In this document: positions 5,248 through 13,273 of the stretch, one piece after another | How positions within the stretch are numbered: the first letter of the stretch is position 1 | How the letters are laid out: each line of letters begins with the position of its first letter | NCBI GenBank assembly: GCA_913776255.1 | Contig: CAJYLV010000065.1 | Location: 1-49,883 of the forward strand | Reading direction: 5' to 3' | DNA from: an uncultured Sphingomonas sp. | GTDB lineage: Bacteria; Pseudomonadota; Alphaproteobacteria; Sphingomonadales; Sphingomonadaceae | DNA length: 49,883 bases | Made by a program: the position numbers and the translations under genes | The notes under the pieces: model-generated | What the model was told of the DNA's origin: nothing | The model's input: only the letters and a program-made list of their open reading frames with translations | The model's database searches: none

Positions 5248-7737
5248 ATGGACCGCAATCTTCGCATCCGCATGCTGCTCGAGGCCGGCGATCGCTTCTC
5301 GCGGCCGCTGCGCGATCTCGCCAACGGCGGGCGCACCGCCGACGCCGCGCTGCGCGGCGCGCGCGAGCGGCTGCGGGAGATCGAGCGCACGCGCGGCAAC
5401 GTCGCTGCGTTCCGCACGGTCAAGACCGACTCCCTCGCCACCGGCCGCGCGCTGGAAGGCGCGAGGACGCGCGTCGCCGAACTGTCGCGCGCGATGGCGC
5501 AGGCCGGCACGCCGACGCGCGCGATGACCCGCGATCTGGAGCGCGCGCGCCGCGAGGTGGCGAACCTCACCCGTCAGCAGGACGGCGAGCAGCGCCAGCT
5601 CCACGAACTGCGTCAGGCGCTGCGTGAAGCCGGCGTCGCCACCAACGACCTCGCGCGCCACGACCGCGAGCTGCGCACCGCCGCGGCCGGCGCGAACCGC
5701 GAGCTGGAAGAACAGCTCCGCCGCACCGAGCGGCTCGCCGCGCGCCAGCGCCGGATGGCGGCGGCGCGCGAGCGCTTCGACCGCATCCAGGGCATCGCGG
5801 GCAACATCGCCGGCGCGGGCGCCGGCGCGCTGGGCAGCGGCGTCGCGCTCGGCGCGGGGATCTGGCAGGGCGTCAAGGCCGCGCAGACCTTCGAATCGGT
5901 GATGACCGACATCGCGCAAAAGGCCGATCTCAGCCGCGTACAGGCGGCGCGGATGGGCAAGGAATTGCTCGGCGCGGCACGTGCCGCCAACCAGATGCCT
6001 GACGAATTGCAGGCCGGGGTCGACGTGCTGTCCGGCTTCGGGCTTGATCCCCGCAAGGCGGTGGCGATGATGAAGCCGATCGGGCGCGCGGCGACCGCCT
6101 ACAAGGCCGAGATCGCCGACCTGTCCGCCGCCGCCTTCGCCGCCAACGACAATCTCAAGGTGCCGGTCGAGCAGACCGCGCGCGTGATCGACGTGATGGC
6201 CGCGGCCGGCAAGGCGGGCGCGTTCGAGATCAAGGACATGGCCGGCGCGTTCCCGTCGCTCACCGCCGGCTATCAGGCGCTCGGGCAGACAGGCGTCGGC
6301 GCGGTCGCCGATCTCGCCGCCGCGCTCCAGATCGCGCGGAAAGGTGCCGGCGACAGCGCCACCGCCGCCAACAACGTCGCCAATCTGATCCAGAAGATTT
6401 CCTCGCCTGCGACGGTCAAGGCGTTCGCCAAAATGGGGGTCGCGCTGCCCGCCGCGCTGAAGAAGGCGTATCGCGACGGGAAGACGCCGCTCGAGGCGAT
6501 CGCCGAGCTGACGCAGCAGGCGACCAAGGGCGACCTCAGCAAGCTCGGCAATCTGTTCGAGGATGCGCAGGTGCAGAACGCGCTGCGTCCGCTGATCCAG
6601 AACCTCAAGGAATATCGCCGCATCCGCGCGCAGGCGGCCGCGGCAAAGGGCGTGACCGACACCGACTTCGCCGAGCGGATGAAGGACAGCGCCGAGCAGA
6701 CCAAGGCGCTGTCGATCAATGCCAGGATCCTCGGTGTCAACATGGGCACCCTGCTGCTGCCCGCGGTGAACGCCGTGACCGGGAAGCTGGCGGCGATGAC
6801 CGGCTGGCTCGCCAACGCCGCCGAGCGCCACCCATTGCTCGCCAAGGGTGCCGCGCTCGCCGCGGCCGGGCTGGCGGTGCTGATGGTGACGTTCGGCGTG
6901 CTGGCAATCGGCGCGGCGGCGATCCTCGGCCCGATTGCGATGGCGAACGCCGGGCTGGTGGCGCTGGGCGTCGCGGGCGGCACGGCGTCGATCGGGCTGT
7001 TCCCGATCATCGCCACCGTCGCCGCGGTCGTTGCCGGCGTCGCGGTGCTCGCCGGTGCCGCCTATCTGATCTACCAGCATTGGGGCGCGATCAGCGGCTT
7101 CTTCAGCAACCTGTGGGCGGGTGTCAAAGGCGCGTTCGCCAGCGCCGGTGCGTTCATCATCGAGTGGGGGCCGCGCATCGGCCGCTTCCTCATGGAAGGG
7201 CTGCTGACGATGCTGAGCCCCGACCGGCTGGTCGCGCGCATCGTCCAGCTCGGCCGCGCCGCGATCGGCGCCTTTAGGAGCGTGCTGGGCATCCACTCGC
7301 CGAGTCGCGTCTTTGCCGGGCTCGGCGGGTACATGATGGCCGGGCTCGACCGCGGGCTCGACGACGGCGCGCGCCGACCGCTCGCCAACGTGCGCCGCGT
7401 CGCCGGCGCGCTCGCCGGCACCTTCGCAGCCGGGGCGGCGGTGGCCGCGCCGGGGCTCGACCTCGACGCGCGCGGGGCCGAGGCACGACAGGCGCTCGCG
7501 CGCGGCACCAGCGCGGTCGCACAATTCCGCGCCGTCGATCGCGCGCCGGGCAATCCCCGCGCCGCCCCCGCCCCCGCCGCGCCGGTCGAATATCACTTCC
7601 ACCTCACGCAGGCCCCCGGCCAGTCCGCCGACGATCTCGCGCAGGCGATCCGCCGCGAGATCGAGCGGCTCGAGCGCCGCCGCGCCGCCGATCGCCGCGC
7701 CAGCTTCCGCGATGACCCCGACGGAGCCGACCGGTGA
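5248..7737 (+). CDS. T: Phage tail tape measure protein (P2 gpT family)
   Basis: The 829-residue product sets tail length and is carried inside the tube. It has a long charged coiled coil at about residues 15-190 (LERARREVANLTRQQDGEQRQL), then the TP901/gpT core with FESVMTDIAQKADLS and a Gly/Ala-rich region. Hydrophobic segments around residues 515-620 (AALAAAGLAVLMVTFGVLA, IIATVAAVVAGVAVLAGAA) could form the membrane-passing part. Near residue 680 is the family pattern GIHSPSRVFAGLGGYMMAGL. Length is normal for P2-like phages with medium tails. It follows E+E' by five bases and overlaps gpU by four. A long frame on the opposite strand is a high-GC shadow. Confidence 0.95.
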   Translation: MDRNLRIRMLLEAGDRFSRPLRDLANGGRTADAALRGARERLREIERTRGNVAAFRTVKTDSLATGRALEGARTRVAELSRAMAQAGTPTRAMTRDLERARREVANLTRQQDGEQRQLHELRQALREAGVATNDLARHDRELRTAAAGANRELEEQLRRTERLAARQRRMAAARERFDRIQGIAGNIAGAGAGALGSGVALGAGIWQGVKAAQTFESVMTDIAQKADLSRVQAARMGKELLGAARAANQMPDELQAGVDVLSGFGLDPRKAVAMMKPIGRAATAYKAEIADLSAAAFAANDNLKVPVEQTARVIDVMAAAGKAGAFEIKDMAGAFPSLTAGYQALGQTGVGAVADLAAALQIARKGAGDSATAANNVANLIQKISSPATVKAFAKMGVALPAALKKAYRDGKTPLEAIAELTQQATKGDLSKLGNLFEDAQVQNALRPLIQNLKEYRRIRAQAAAAKGVTDTDFAERMKDSAEQTKALSINARILGVNMGTLLLPAVNAVTGKLAAMTGWLANAAERHPLLAKGAALAAAGLAVLMVTFGVLAIGAAAILGPIAMANAGLVALGVAGGTASIGLFPIIATVAAVVAGVAVLAGAAYLIYQHWGAISGFFSNLWAGVKGAFASAGAFIIEWGPRIGRFLMEGLLTMLSPDRLVARIVQLGRAAIGAFRSVLGIHSPSRVFAGLGGYMMAGLDRGLDDGARRPLANVRRVAGALAGTFAAGAAVAAPGLDLDARGAEARQALARGTSAVAQFRAVDRAPGNPRAAPAPAAPVEYHFHLTQAPGQSADDLAQAIRREIERLERRRAADRRASFRDDPDGADR

Positions 7738-8135
7738 ACCTGATGGCGCTGGGCATGTTCGTCTTCTCGTTGCCGACGCTCGCCTATCAGGAGCTGGCGC
7801 GCGAACGGGCGTGGCGCCACGCGCGCGCCGCCCGTGTCGGCGCGCTCGATGCCGTCCAGTTCACCGGCCGCGACAATGACGAGATCACGCTGTCGGGAGA
7901 CGCGCCCGCCGAGCTGATGGCGGGGCGCGCCTCGCTCGACCAGCTGGTCGACATGGCGAAGGACGGTGCGGCCTGGCCGCTCGTCGCCGGCACCGGCGCG
8001 GTGCTCGGCACTTTCGTCGTCACCAAGATCAGCGAGCGCCACACCGCCTTCTTCGCCGATGGCACGCCGCGGCTGATCAGCTTCACGCTCACCCTGCTCG
8101 AGGTCGACGCGCCGCCCGCGCCGGGCGCGGCATGA
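7734..8135 (+). CDS. U: Phage tail completion protein U (P2 gpU family)
   Basis: The 133-residue product is the small tail-terminus or completion protein of P2-like phages. Typical features are LMALGMFVFSLPTLAYQEL at the start, then WRHARAARVG, where the family has WRH xxxxRVG, and a C-terminal ISFTLTLLEVD strand. GTG 7734 overlaps the end of the tape-measure gene, and its own stop overlaps ATG 8132 of gene D. No gpX LysM protein lies between U and D, although many P2-like operons carry one. The gene appears intact. Confidence 0.92.
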   Translation: MNLMALGMFVFSLPTLAYQELARERAWRHARAARVGALDAVQFTGRDNDEITLSGDAPAELMAGRASLDQLVDMAKDGAAWPLVAGTGAVLGTFVVTKISERHTAFFADGTPRLISFTLTLLEVDAPPAPGAA

Positions 8136-9166
8136 CCGCGGCGAACATCGCCGATTATCGCGTCACCGTCGACGGCCGCGACCTCACGCCGCGACTAAAG
8201 GGCGCCGTGCGCGAGGGCACGCGCGCGCCGCGCCCGCGGCTGGTCGGCGTGCGGCTGTCGGAGAAGCGCGGCGGCGACGCCGACCAGCTCGAGCTGACGC
8301 TCGATGACAGCGACGGCGCGCTCGCCATCCCGCCGCCCGGCGCGACGATCGCGGTGCAGCTCGGCTGGGCAAGCGGCACGGACGTGAGCGTCGGGCTGGT
8401 CGACAAGGGCCGCTTCGTCATCGACGCGATCGAGCACAGCGGCCCACCCGACCAGCTGGTGATCCGCGCGCACGCCGCCGACCTGACCGGCGCGCTCCGC
8501 ACGCGGCGCGAGCACGGCTGGCGCGGCACGACGCTCGGCACGATCGTCCGCGAGGTGGCGGCGCGCAACCGGCTGCGCGCGCGCGTCGCGCCGGCGCTCG
8601 CCGGGATCGCGGTGCCGGCGCTGGCGCAGACCCGCGAGAGCGACATGGCGCTGCTGCGCCGGCTCGGCCGCGCGCATGACGCGACCGCGACGGTGAAGGC
8701 GGGGACGCTGATCTTCGCGCCCATCGGCGCGGGCGTGACCGCGACCGGTGCGGCGATCCCGGCGCTGGTGATCACGCGCCGCGACGGCGACCGCCACAGC
8801 TTCAGCATCGAGCAGCGCGACGAGGCCGACGCGGTCGCGGCGGCGTGGCACGACCGCCGGCACGCGAAGCAGCAGCTGGTGACGGTCGGGACCGGCGAGC
8901 CGCGCCGGCTGGCGCGCACCTACGCGAGCGAGGCCGCCGCGCGCGCTGCGGCGCAGGCCGAACACCGCCGCGCGGCGCGCGCGCCGCGCAAGCTGGTGCT
9001 CAGCCTCGCGATCGGCCGGCTGGAGATCTACCCCGACCGGCCGGTGACGGTGCGCGGCTTCAAGGCGGCGATCGACGCGACGCGCTGGCTGGTCAGCGAG
9101 GTGACGCACGAGCTGGCCGCCGGGCGCGGCTTCACGACCGCGCTGACGCTGGAGCGCGCCGGGTAA
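8132..9166 (+). CDS. D: Phage late control / tail hub protein D (P2 gpD family)
   Basis: The 344-residue product is the gp27-like hub that links the tube to the spike. It begins with IADYRVTVDGRDLTPRLKG, followed by LSEKRGGDADQLELTLDDSD, the most conserved text of the family, and an Arg-rich middle and C-terminal half. ATG 8132 overlaps the gpU stop by four bases. It ends the tail operon; a hairpin follows at once and the next genes come from the other strand. P2 has ogr next to D, but here the Ogr-like gene lies 6 kb away in the control module. Confidence 0.94.
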   Translation: MTAANIADYRVTVDGRDLTPRLKGAVREGTRAPRPRLVGVRLSEKRGGDADQLELTLDDSDGALAIPPPGATIAVQLGWASGTDVSVGLVDKGRFVIDAIEHSGPPDQLVIRAHAADLTGALRTRREHGWRGTTLGTIVREVAARNRLRARVAPALAGIAVPALAQTRESDMALLRRLGRAHDATATVKAGTLIFAPIGAGVTATGAAIPALVITRRDGDRHSFSIEQRDEADAVAAAWHDRRHAKQQLVTVGTGEPRRLARTYASEAAARAAAQAEHRRAARAPRKLVLSLAIGRLEIYPDRPVTVRGFKAAIDATRWLVSEVTHELAAGRGFTTALTLERAG

Positions 9167-9193
9167 CGCCGGACCGCGGTCGCGATCCGGCGT
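9166..9193. terminator. Hairpin at the end of the tail operon
   Basis: An 8-bp stem (ACGCCGGA at 9166-9173, TCCGGCGT at 9186-9193) with a 12-base loop lies between the gpD stop and the convergent PEP-CTERM gene stop at 9201. No T tract follows on either strand, so it is at best a weak or Rho-assisted bidirectional terminator. Confidence 0.35.
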
Positions 9194-9200
9194 CGGGCGA

Positions 9201-9296
9201 TCAGACGAAGCGCAGCACGGTGCGGCGACGCAGCGCGTAGCCGATCACGCCGAAGCCGAGCATCATCATCGCCCAGGTCGCGGGCTCGGGCACCGC
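9201..9296. repeat. Near-identical 96-base direct repeat shared by two PEP-CTERM 3' ends (copy 1)
   Basis: Bases 9201-9296 match 9832-9927 with only three differences by eye, including the stop codon and the whole PEP-CTERM coding tail. Upstream of this the two genes do not resemble each other. This looks like recent exchange or modular reuse of the sorting tail. Confidence 0.85.
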
Positions 9297-9812
9297 GGCA
9301 GTCGCGGCGTTGATCCGCACCGTGATCGAGTCGGCATTGGCCCCGCGGTTGAACGCATAGGCGTAGGTGCCGACCTTCAGGCCCAGCTTGGCGATCGTGG
9401 TGTTGCTGAACACCGCGGTGCTGATGCCGAGTTCGGCGCCGGACACATAGCTGCGGTCGACGAAGAAGTAATTGCCGCTGAACATGTTGATGCCGACGGC
9501 GGTGCCCGTCATCTTGTCGGCGCGCGCATTGACGTCGCCGCCGAAGCTGGCCGGGCCGCTGAGCGCTGCATAGACCGGCCCAAGACCTTCGCCGACCACC
9601 ATCAGCCCCCAGGAAGCGTGAACCGCGCCGTTGATGCTCGTGTTGAACGCGCTGGTCAGCCCGGTGGTGTTCAGCGACCCGCTTCCGGTGACGACGACGT
9701 CGGTGCCGGCTTGATCGACATCAAACAGATAGGCCGCCGAAGCGGGCGTGGCGGACAGGAGTGCGATGGCCGCCACCGCCCCCAGACCGAACAATTTCCT
9801 CACGTTCATCAT
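9201..9812 (-). CDS. PEP-CTERM exported protein (PEPxxWA-type)
   Basis: The 203-residue product has a clear signal peptide (MMNVRKLFGLGAVAAIALLS, cleavage after ASA near residue 27). The mature part is a beta-rich Ser/Thr/Asn/Gly domain. The C-terminal sorting tail is VPEPATWAMMMLGFGVIGYA followed by RRRT. In the exosortase/EpsH system such tails are recognised, cut and the protein is carried to the cell surface or biofilm matrix. The function of the mature domain is unknown. The gene is convergent with the phage tail operon. Its last 96 bases are almost identical to those of the next gene, which points to duplication or gene conversion of the tail. Confidence 0.9.
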   Translation of the reverse strand: MMNVRKLFGLGAVAAIALLSATPASAAYLFDVDQAGTDVVVTGSGSLNTTGLTSAFNTSINGAVHASWGLMVVGEGLGPVYAALSGPASFGGDVNARADKMTGTAVGINMFSGNYFFVDRSYVSGAELGISTAVFSNTTIAKLGLKVGTYAYAFNRGANADSITVRINAATAAVPEPATWAMMMLGFGVIGYALRRRTVLRFV

Positions 9813-9831
9813 TCCCCCCTTTGATTGTTGA

Positions 9832-9927
9832 TCAGACGAAGCGCAGCACGGTACGGCGACGCAGCGCGTAGCCGATCACGCCGAAGCCGAGCATCATGGT
9901 CGCCCAGGTCGCGGGCTCGGGCACCGC
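9832..9927. repeat. Near-identical 96-base direct repeat (copy 2)
   Basis: This is the second copy of the repeat described at 9201-9296. It covers the stop codon and the PEP-CTERM sorting tail of the upstream gene. Confidence 0.85.
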
Positions 9928-10377
9928 CGGGGCGGAGCCGCCGACGCGGTTGACGACGAAGCTGGTCGACTGCCACGTCATGCAGCAGGTCAGCGCCTTG
10001 CCGTAGACGAAGTCGGTGTCGCGCACCGACACGACGTTGCCCTCGGCGTCGACCTTGAAGCTGGCGAAGAAGGTGTTGGTGCTCGATCCGGCCCGGCATC
10101 CCGTCCGGTCACAATTGCCGAACGACACGTTGCCGTTGTCGAACGACGCGCCGCCGAACTGATAGCCGTCCAGCTGTTTCGACGAGAATGCGCGCACGGC
10201 GGCGTTCTCGCGCGCCATCGGATCGAACTCCATCGTGAACGAGCCGCTGATCACCTTGTTCGGCGAAAGCGCGCCGAACGTCGCGGTGAAGTCATAGCTG
10301 CGCGTGATGTACGCGGCGCTGGCGGGCGTGCTGACGACGGCGGTGGCAGCGGCGAGCAGAGCAGGCAGGAACTTCAT
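9832..10377 (-). CDS. PEP-CTERM exported protein (PEPxxWA-type), second copy
   Basis: The 181-residue product starts at ATG 10377 with a signal peptide (MKFLPALLAAATAVVSTPAS, cleavage after ASA). The mature domain is beta-rich and differs from its neighbour. It contains NCDRTGC and a CC pair that could form disulfides, and GSFTMEFDP near its start, which recalls other PEP-CTERM extracellular domains of unknown role. The tail is VPEPATWATMMLGFGVIGYA plus RRRT. The gene lies 19 bases upstream of the first PEP-CTERM gene on the same strand, so the two may form an operon. An earlier start at 10662 would lack a signal peptide at the N terminus and is rejected. Confidence 0.9.
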   Translation of the reverse strand: MKFLPALLAAATAVVSTPASAAYITRSYDFTATFGALSPNKVISGSFTMEFDPMARENAAVRAFSSKQLDGYQFGGASFDNGNVSFGNCDRTGCRAGSSTNTFFASFKVDAEGNVVSVRDTDFVYGKALTCCMTWQSTSFVVNRVGGSAPAVPEPATWATMMLGFGVIGYALRRRTVLRFV

Positions 10378-10635
10378 GTGACCCCTTGGTTTTTGTCCCG
10401 CCTCTGATCGGGCGGTCCGCGTCCGGGTAGTCGATGGTTCATCTGGCGTTAAGCTGCTGAAACCGTTTCCAGATCGTGCTTCTGTGCCAAAGCGGGGCGG
10501 GGTCGAGCGACATCGATTAGCTCTCCTGAGAAGGGCCAGCTTGAAAGCCCGCGAAACTGACAATGGTACAATTTCACATCTCGACTCCAGTGAGGCGCTG
10601 TGGCTCTTTTTGGCTGGGGAACGGGAGAGAGCCAC
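10378..10635. other. Promoter-bearing gap upstream of the low-GC cassette
   Basis: This 258-base divergent gap must hold the promoters of the PEP-CTERM pair (minus) and the two-gene cassette (plus). Base composition drops here from the GC-rich phage genes to the AT-richer cassette. TTGAAA at 10541-10546 and TACAAT at 10567-10572 resemble -35 and -10 boxes, but their 20-base spacing is too long for a standard promoter. The ribosome-binding site GGGAGAG at 10623-10629 precedes the first cassette gene. Confidence 0.35.
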
Positions 10636-11634
10636 GTGCCGGTCAAGAACACTACGATTCAATACCGCCAGATGAAGACAGATGGCTTTCCACCGGGAAC
10701 CGACCTTAAGGCGATGCTAGTGGACATCCTGCGCCGCCGGGGATGGGACACCAATGCAAAACATCGGATACTTGATATTGATCAGGACCAGAGTTTTGTT
10801 ATTCTGAATAAGTTAAGCGACCCGGTGTCTTGGAACCTTCCTGTATTCTCAGGCCAACTCATACAGCTTCAAGAGGGCTCTGACGTTCATGCCGTAACGC
10901 AGTCACTTGACGAAGACACGTCGGAATTCGTCCTTCAAAATTTGAATGTGGGTGCAAGGACTAGAGTATTAAAAGGGGCCCTGTATTTTGCCATTGCCGG
11001 CAATCACGTCGGCATCATCGAAGGCCAACAAGTTCGTGGGCGGACGCTGGAACGCTACTTAACAGCCCTGTTCCAGAAAGCCGAGGAGATAGAGCCAGGC
11101 CAAGCGATCATTTTAAACGGCAAATTCATGGCTGGTGACGGCAAGGAGCTGGACGAGTCATCGGAGGTCACTGTCGCTGCGACCCCTAATCGGAGCGACG
11201 AAGCACCCATACGGCCCGGAGCTTCTGAAGGAGGATTGTCAAGCCGGGAAGCTGGCGCGGCTAGGGACGAAGGCGCTACGGTTTTTGATGTCCTTCGGGT
11301 TTTAGGCTGGAGCAACGAGGCCATTACAAGTTTAAAAGGCGAGGTTCCTGACGACGGATGGATCGAGGGCTACTTCAAGGTTTTCATAAAAGAGAAGCGA
11401 CGCCGGAAGGCAATTTCCCGAGCCACGATCAACGAGGCCTTGCGCAACATCGACCCTGCTGATTTGGGGCTACGGGGAAATGGATCGGAAAAGGGCGGAA
11501 TCGTGAAGCTCTCGGTGCAGCGACCGGTCGAGACTCTGCGCTCGCTTTTAGATCCGTCTAGTGCTATGGAACAGATTGTGAACGCCCTTCGAGAGTGGGC
11601 TGCTTCCGGGAAAATCGATTGCAGGTTCGACTGA
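10636..11634 (+). CDS. Soluble two-domain protein, possibly RexA-like sensor of an exclusion cassette
   Basis: The preferred start is GTG 10636, six bases after GGGAGAG, giving 332 residues; GTG 10600 would add 12. There is no signal or membrane segment. An N-terminal alpha/beta domain includes TDLKAMLVDILRRRGW and GALYFAIAGNHVGIIEGQQV, followed by RGRTLERYLTALFQKAEEIE. A Ser/Gly/Ala-rich linker (about residues 175-215 of this start) leads to a C-terminal domain starting TVFDVLRVLGWSNEAI with a basic KEKRRRKAISRATI stretch. The order of elements resembles lambda RexA as I remember it, and the next gene encodes a four-helix membrane protein, like RexB. Homology is an inference by eye. Composition is more AT-rich than neighbouring genes. 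Confidence 0.7.
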   Translation: MPVKNTTIQYRQMKTDGFPPGTDLKAMLVDILRRRGWDTNAKHRILDIDQDQSFVILNKLSDPVSWNLPVFSGQLIQLQEGSDVHAVTQSLDEDTSEFVLQNLNVGARTRVLKGALYFAIAGNHVGIIEGQQVRGRTLERYLTALFQKAEEIEPGQAIILNGKFMAGDGKELDESSEVTVAATPNRSDEAPIRPGASEGGLSSREAGAARDEGATVFDVLRVLGWSNEAITSLKGEVPDDGWIEGYFKVFIKEKRRRKAISRATINEALRNIDPADLGLRGNGSEKGGIVKLSVQRPVETLRSLLDPSSAMEQIVNALREWAASGKIDCRFD

Positions 11635-12206
11635 TTGGCGTACTCGGTGTCGCGGCCTGCGCCGCCGCCGGAGCAGCACTGCCGCCGGAGACAATCTCCG
11701 GGGATGCAAGTCGCATGCTCGTGACGTTTTTAGGCCTCTTTTCAGCAAGCTTACTGCCCACCATCACGCTTCTGGTGAATGGTATGACGTCAGGAGGACG
11801 TTCAGTCCAAGCGATCGAAAACCTTAATCGTGAGCTTGAAGCAGCACTAAACGCTCTCTTCCTCCTCTTCGGATGTACAGCAATAGCTTTCGCGGCGCTT
11901 ATGGCGCTCTCTATCAAGCCCCCGACATTGCTAAGCCGCATCCCGTTACTGACGGAACAGATTTTGCCTCGCATGGGGGTTGCGATTGTGGTCGGGTCTG
12001 TAACCGCGATTGTTTCTCGCGCAGGTCAAATTCCAGCAATCCTACGCCGCGCTTTAGCGATGCGGAAAGACATCGCCGTGGAAGAGGCTAGACGCAAGCT
12101 GACTGAAAAGGCTCCGGATACGAAGACTGTTCGTTCGACCTTCACAACCCATGCAGATTTCGGAAAGGTTGTGAACATCGAGGATGTCTCGAGAGAGACG
12201 CATTAA
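11595..12206 (+). CDS. Four-helix membrane protein of the two-gene cassette (RexB-like layout)
   Basis: The 203-residue product starts at GTG 11595 inside the upstream gene, overlapping by 40 bases, so the two are tightly coupled. Four hydrophobic segments are visible: about residues 12-30 (LIGVLGVAACAAAGAAL), 41-62 (MLVTFLGLFSASLLPTITLL), 88-108 (ALFLLFGCTAIAFAALMAL) and 127-146 (RMGVAIVVGSVTAIVSRA). A charged, probably cytoplasmic tail of about 55 residues follows (RKDIAVEEARRKLTEKA). No known transporter motif is seen. Paired with a soluble partner in a prophage accessory site, it would fit a membrane effector that depolarises or leaks when triggered, but that is unproven. Composition matches its partner, not the phage. 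Confidence 0.7.
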   Translation: MGCFRENRLQVRLIGVLGVAACAAAGAALPPETISGDASRMLVTFLGLFSASLLPTITLLVNGMTSGGRSVQAIENLNRELEAALNALFLLFGCTAIAFAALMALSIKPPTLLSRIPLLTEQILPRMGVAIVVGSVTAIVSRAGQIPAILRRALAMRKDIAVEEARRKLTEKAPDTKTVRSTFTTHADFGKVVNIEDVSRETH

Positions 12207-12234
12207 GGTGCTTCAAGCCTCAAGGGCATAGGCC

Positions 12235-12855
12235 ATGTGCAACCGCTACCGCATGACCGCCGCGCAGGCGGAGCTGGCCACCCGCTACGGGGTTGCGGTG
12301 CCTTTTCCGCCAGATCTCACGATCCCGCCGCCCGAGCTGTTCCCGAAGCGCGCGGCGTGGGTGGTGCGCGAGGAGGCCGGCCAGCGCGCGCTCGACGTGA
12401 TGGCGTGGGGCTGGCCGCGCACCGTGCCCGGCGCGCGCGGGCCGCGCGAGACGCAAGTCACCAACGTCCGCAACCTCGACAGCCCGATGTGGCGCAACGC
12501 GCTGGCGAAGCCGGCGCAGCGCTGCCTCGTCCCGGTCACCGCGTTCAGCGAATACGGGCCGGGCGAGAAGGGCAATCTGCCCCTCTACTGGTTCGACGTG
12601 CCGAGCCGGCCGATCTTCTCCTTCGCCGGCATCTGGCGACCGGCGGCGAGCGGGGCGGTGTTCGCGTTTCTCACCTGCGAGCCCAACAGCCTCGTCGCAC
12701 CGGTCCACCCCAAGGCGATGCCGCTGATCCTCCATGCGGAGGACGAGGGCCGCTGGCTCGCCGGCGAGCTGGACGCGCTGGTCGCGCCCTTCCCGGCGCA
12801 GCTGATGACGGTCAGCGCGCCCGAATATGCGAAGCCCGCCGCGACCCTGCTGTGA
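12235..12855 (+). CDS. SRAP domain protein (SOS response-associated peptidase, YedK/HMCES family)
   Basis: The 206-residue product begins MCNRYRMT; Cys2 is the residue that becomes the N-terminal nucleophile and, in this family, forms a thiazolidine crosslink with abasic sites in single-stranded DNA. Other family marks are NVRNLDSPMWRNAL (NxR), CLVPVTAFSEYGP where most members read CLVPADGFYEW, retaining the catalytic Glu, and HPKAMPLIL carrying the conserved His. It is thus a divergent subfamily, often carried by phages. It follows the low-GC cassette by 28 bases but returns to high GC, so it is probably separate phage cargo for genome protection or repair. Confidence 0.9.
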   Translation: MCNRYRMTAAQAELATRYGVAVPFPPDLTIPPPELFPKRAAWVVREEAGQRALDVMAWGWPRTVPGARGPRETQVTNVRNLDSPMWRNALAKPAQRCLVPVTAFSEYGPGEKGNLPLYWFDVPSRPIFSFAGIWRPAASGAVFAFLTCEPNSLVAPVHPKAMPLILHAEDEGRWLAGELDALVAPFPAQLMTVSAPEYAKPAATLL

Positions 12856-12880
12856 CGGCGATCACGGGGCGGAGGCGGTG

Positions 12881-13273
12881 CTACCGCTTGGCGTCCTTGT
12901 CGGAATAGCGCAGCAGGTAACTCTCCAGCCGGTAGGGCGTCAGACCCGGGAAGAGCAGCGCATGCTCCTTCTCATAGGCCGCCCTGACCCGCTCCGCGGA
13001 TCGCTGGTAACTGTTCGTCAGAATGAACGTCAGGATGACCCAGCCGACCACACCCAGGAAGATCGGCCAGAAATCGCCGCCGCCTGCGAAGTCGGACAAT
13101 TTCGTCATGGCCACGCTGAGCGTGATGATCACCGTGCCAGCCGTATTGAATGCCAAGGACGCTTGCTGCACCGCATTGATCTGCGTCTGGTAGAATCCGG
13201 CGTGCTTATGACGCTGCTCCCACATGGCGACAGCGGCGGCCCCTTCGACAGCGGGCTCGGACAGATCGGTCAT
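12881..13273 (-). CDS. Two-helix membrane protein, unknown
   Basis: The 130-residue product has a soluble N-terminal helix (MWEQRHKHAGFYQTQINAVQ), two hydrophobic segments at about residues 38-57 and 69-87 (FWPIFLGVVGWVILTFILT), and a charged C-terminal tail. No signal peptide is seen. ATG 13273 overlaps the stop of the upstream Excalibur gene by four bases, so the two are co-translated. No family is recognised. Its position next to the phage repressor suggests a lysogenically expressed gene, perhaps a superinfection-exclusion or other moron product, but the sequence alone does not show this. Confidence 0.7.
   Translation of the reverse strand: MTDLSEPAVEGAAAVAMWEQRHKHAGFYQTQINAVQQASLAFNTAGTVIITLSVAMTKLSDFAGGGDFWPIFLGVVGWVILTFILTNSYQRSAERVRAAYEKEHALLFPGLTPYRLESYLLRYSDKDAKR

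Noticed and set aside
5209..7602. 797-codon open frame on the minus strand opposite the tape measure gene
   Set aside because: It is a shadow in GC-rich DNA; the plus strand encodes a clear gpT with family motifs and coupled neighbours.
10541..10572. TTGAAA/TACAAT as a promoter for the low-GC cassette
   Set aside because: The spacer is 20 bases, too long for a sigma70-type promoter; noted only as a weak candidate.
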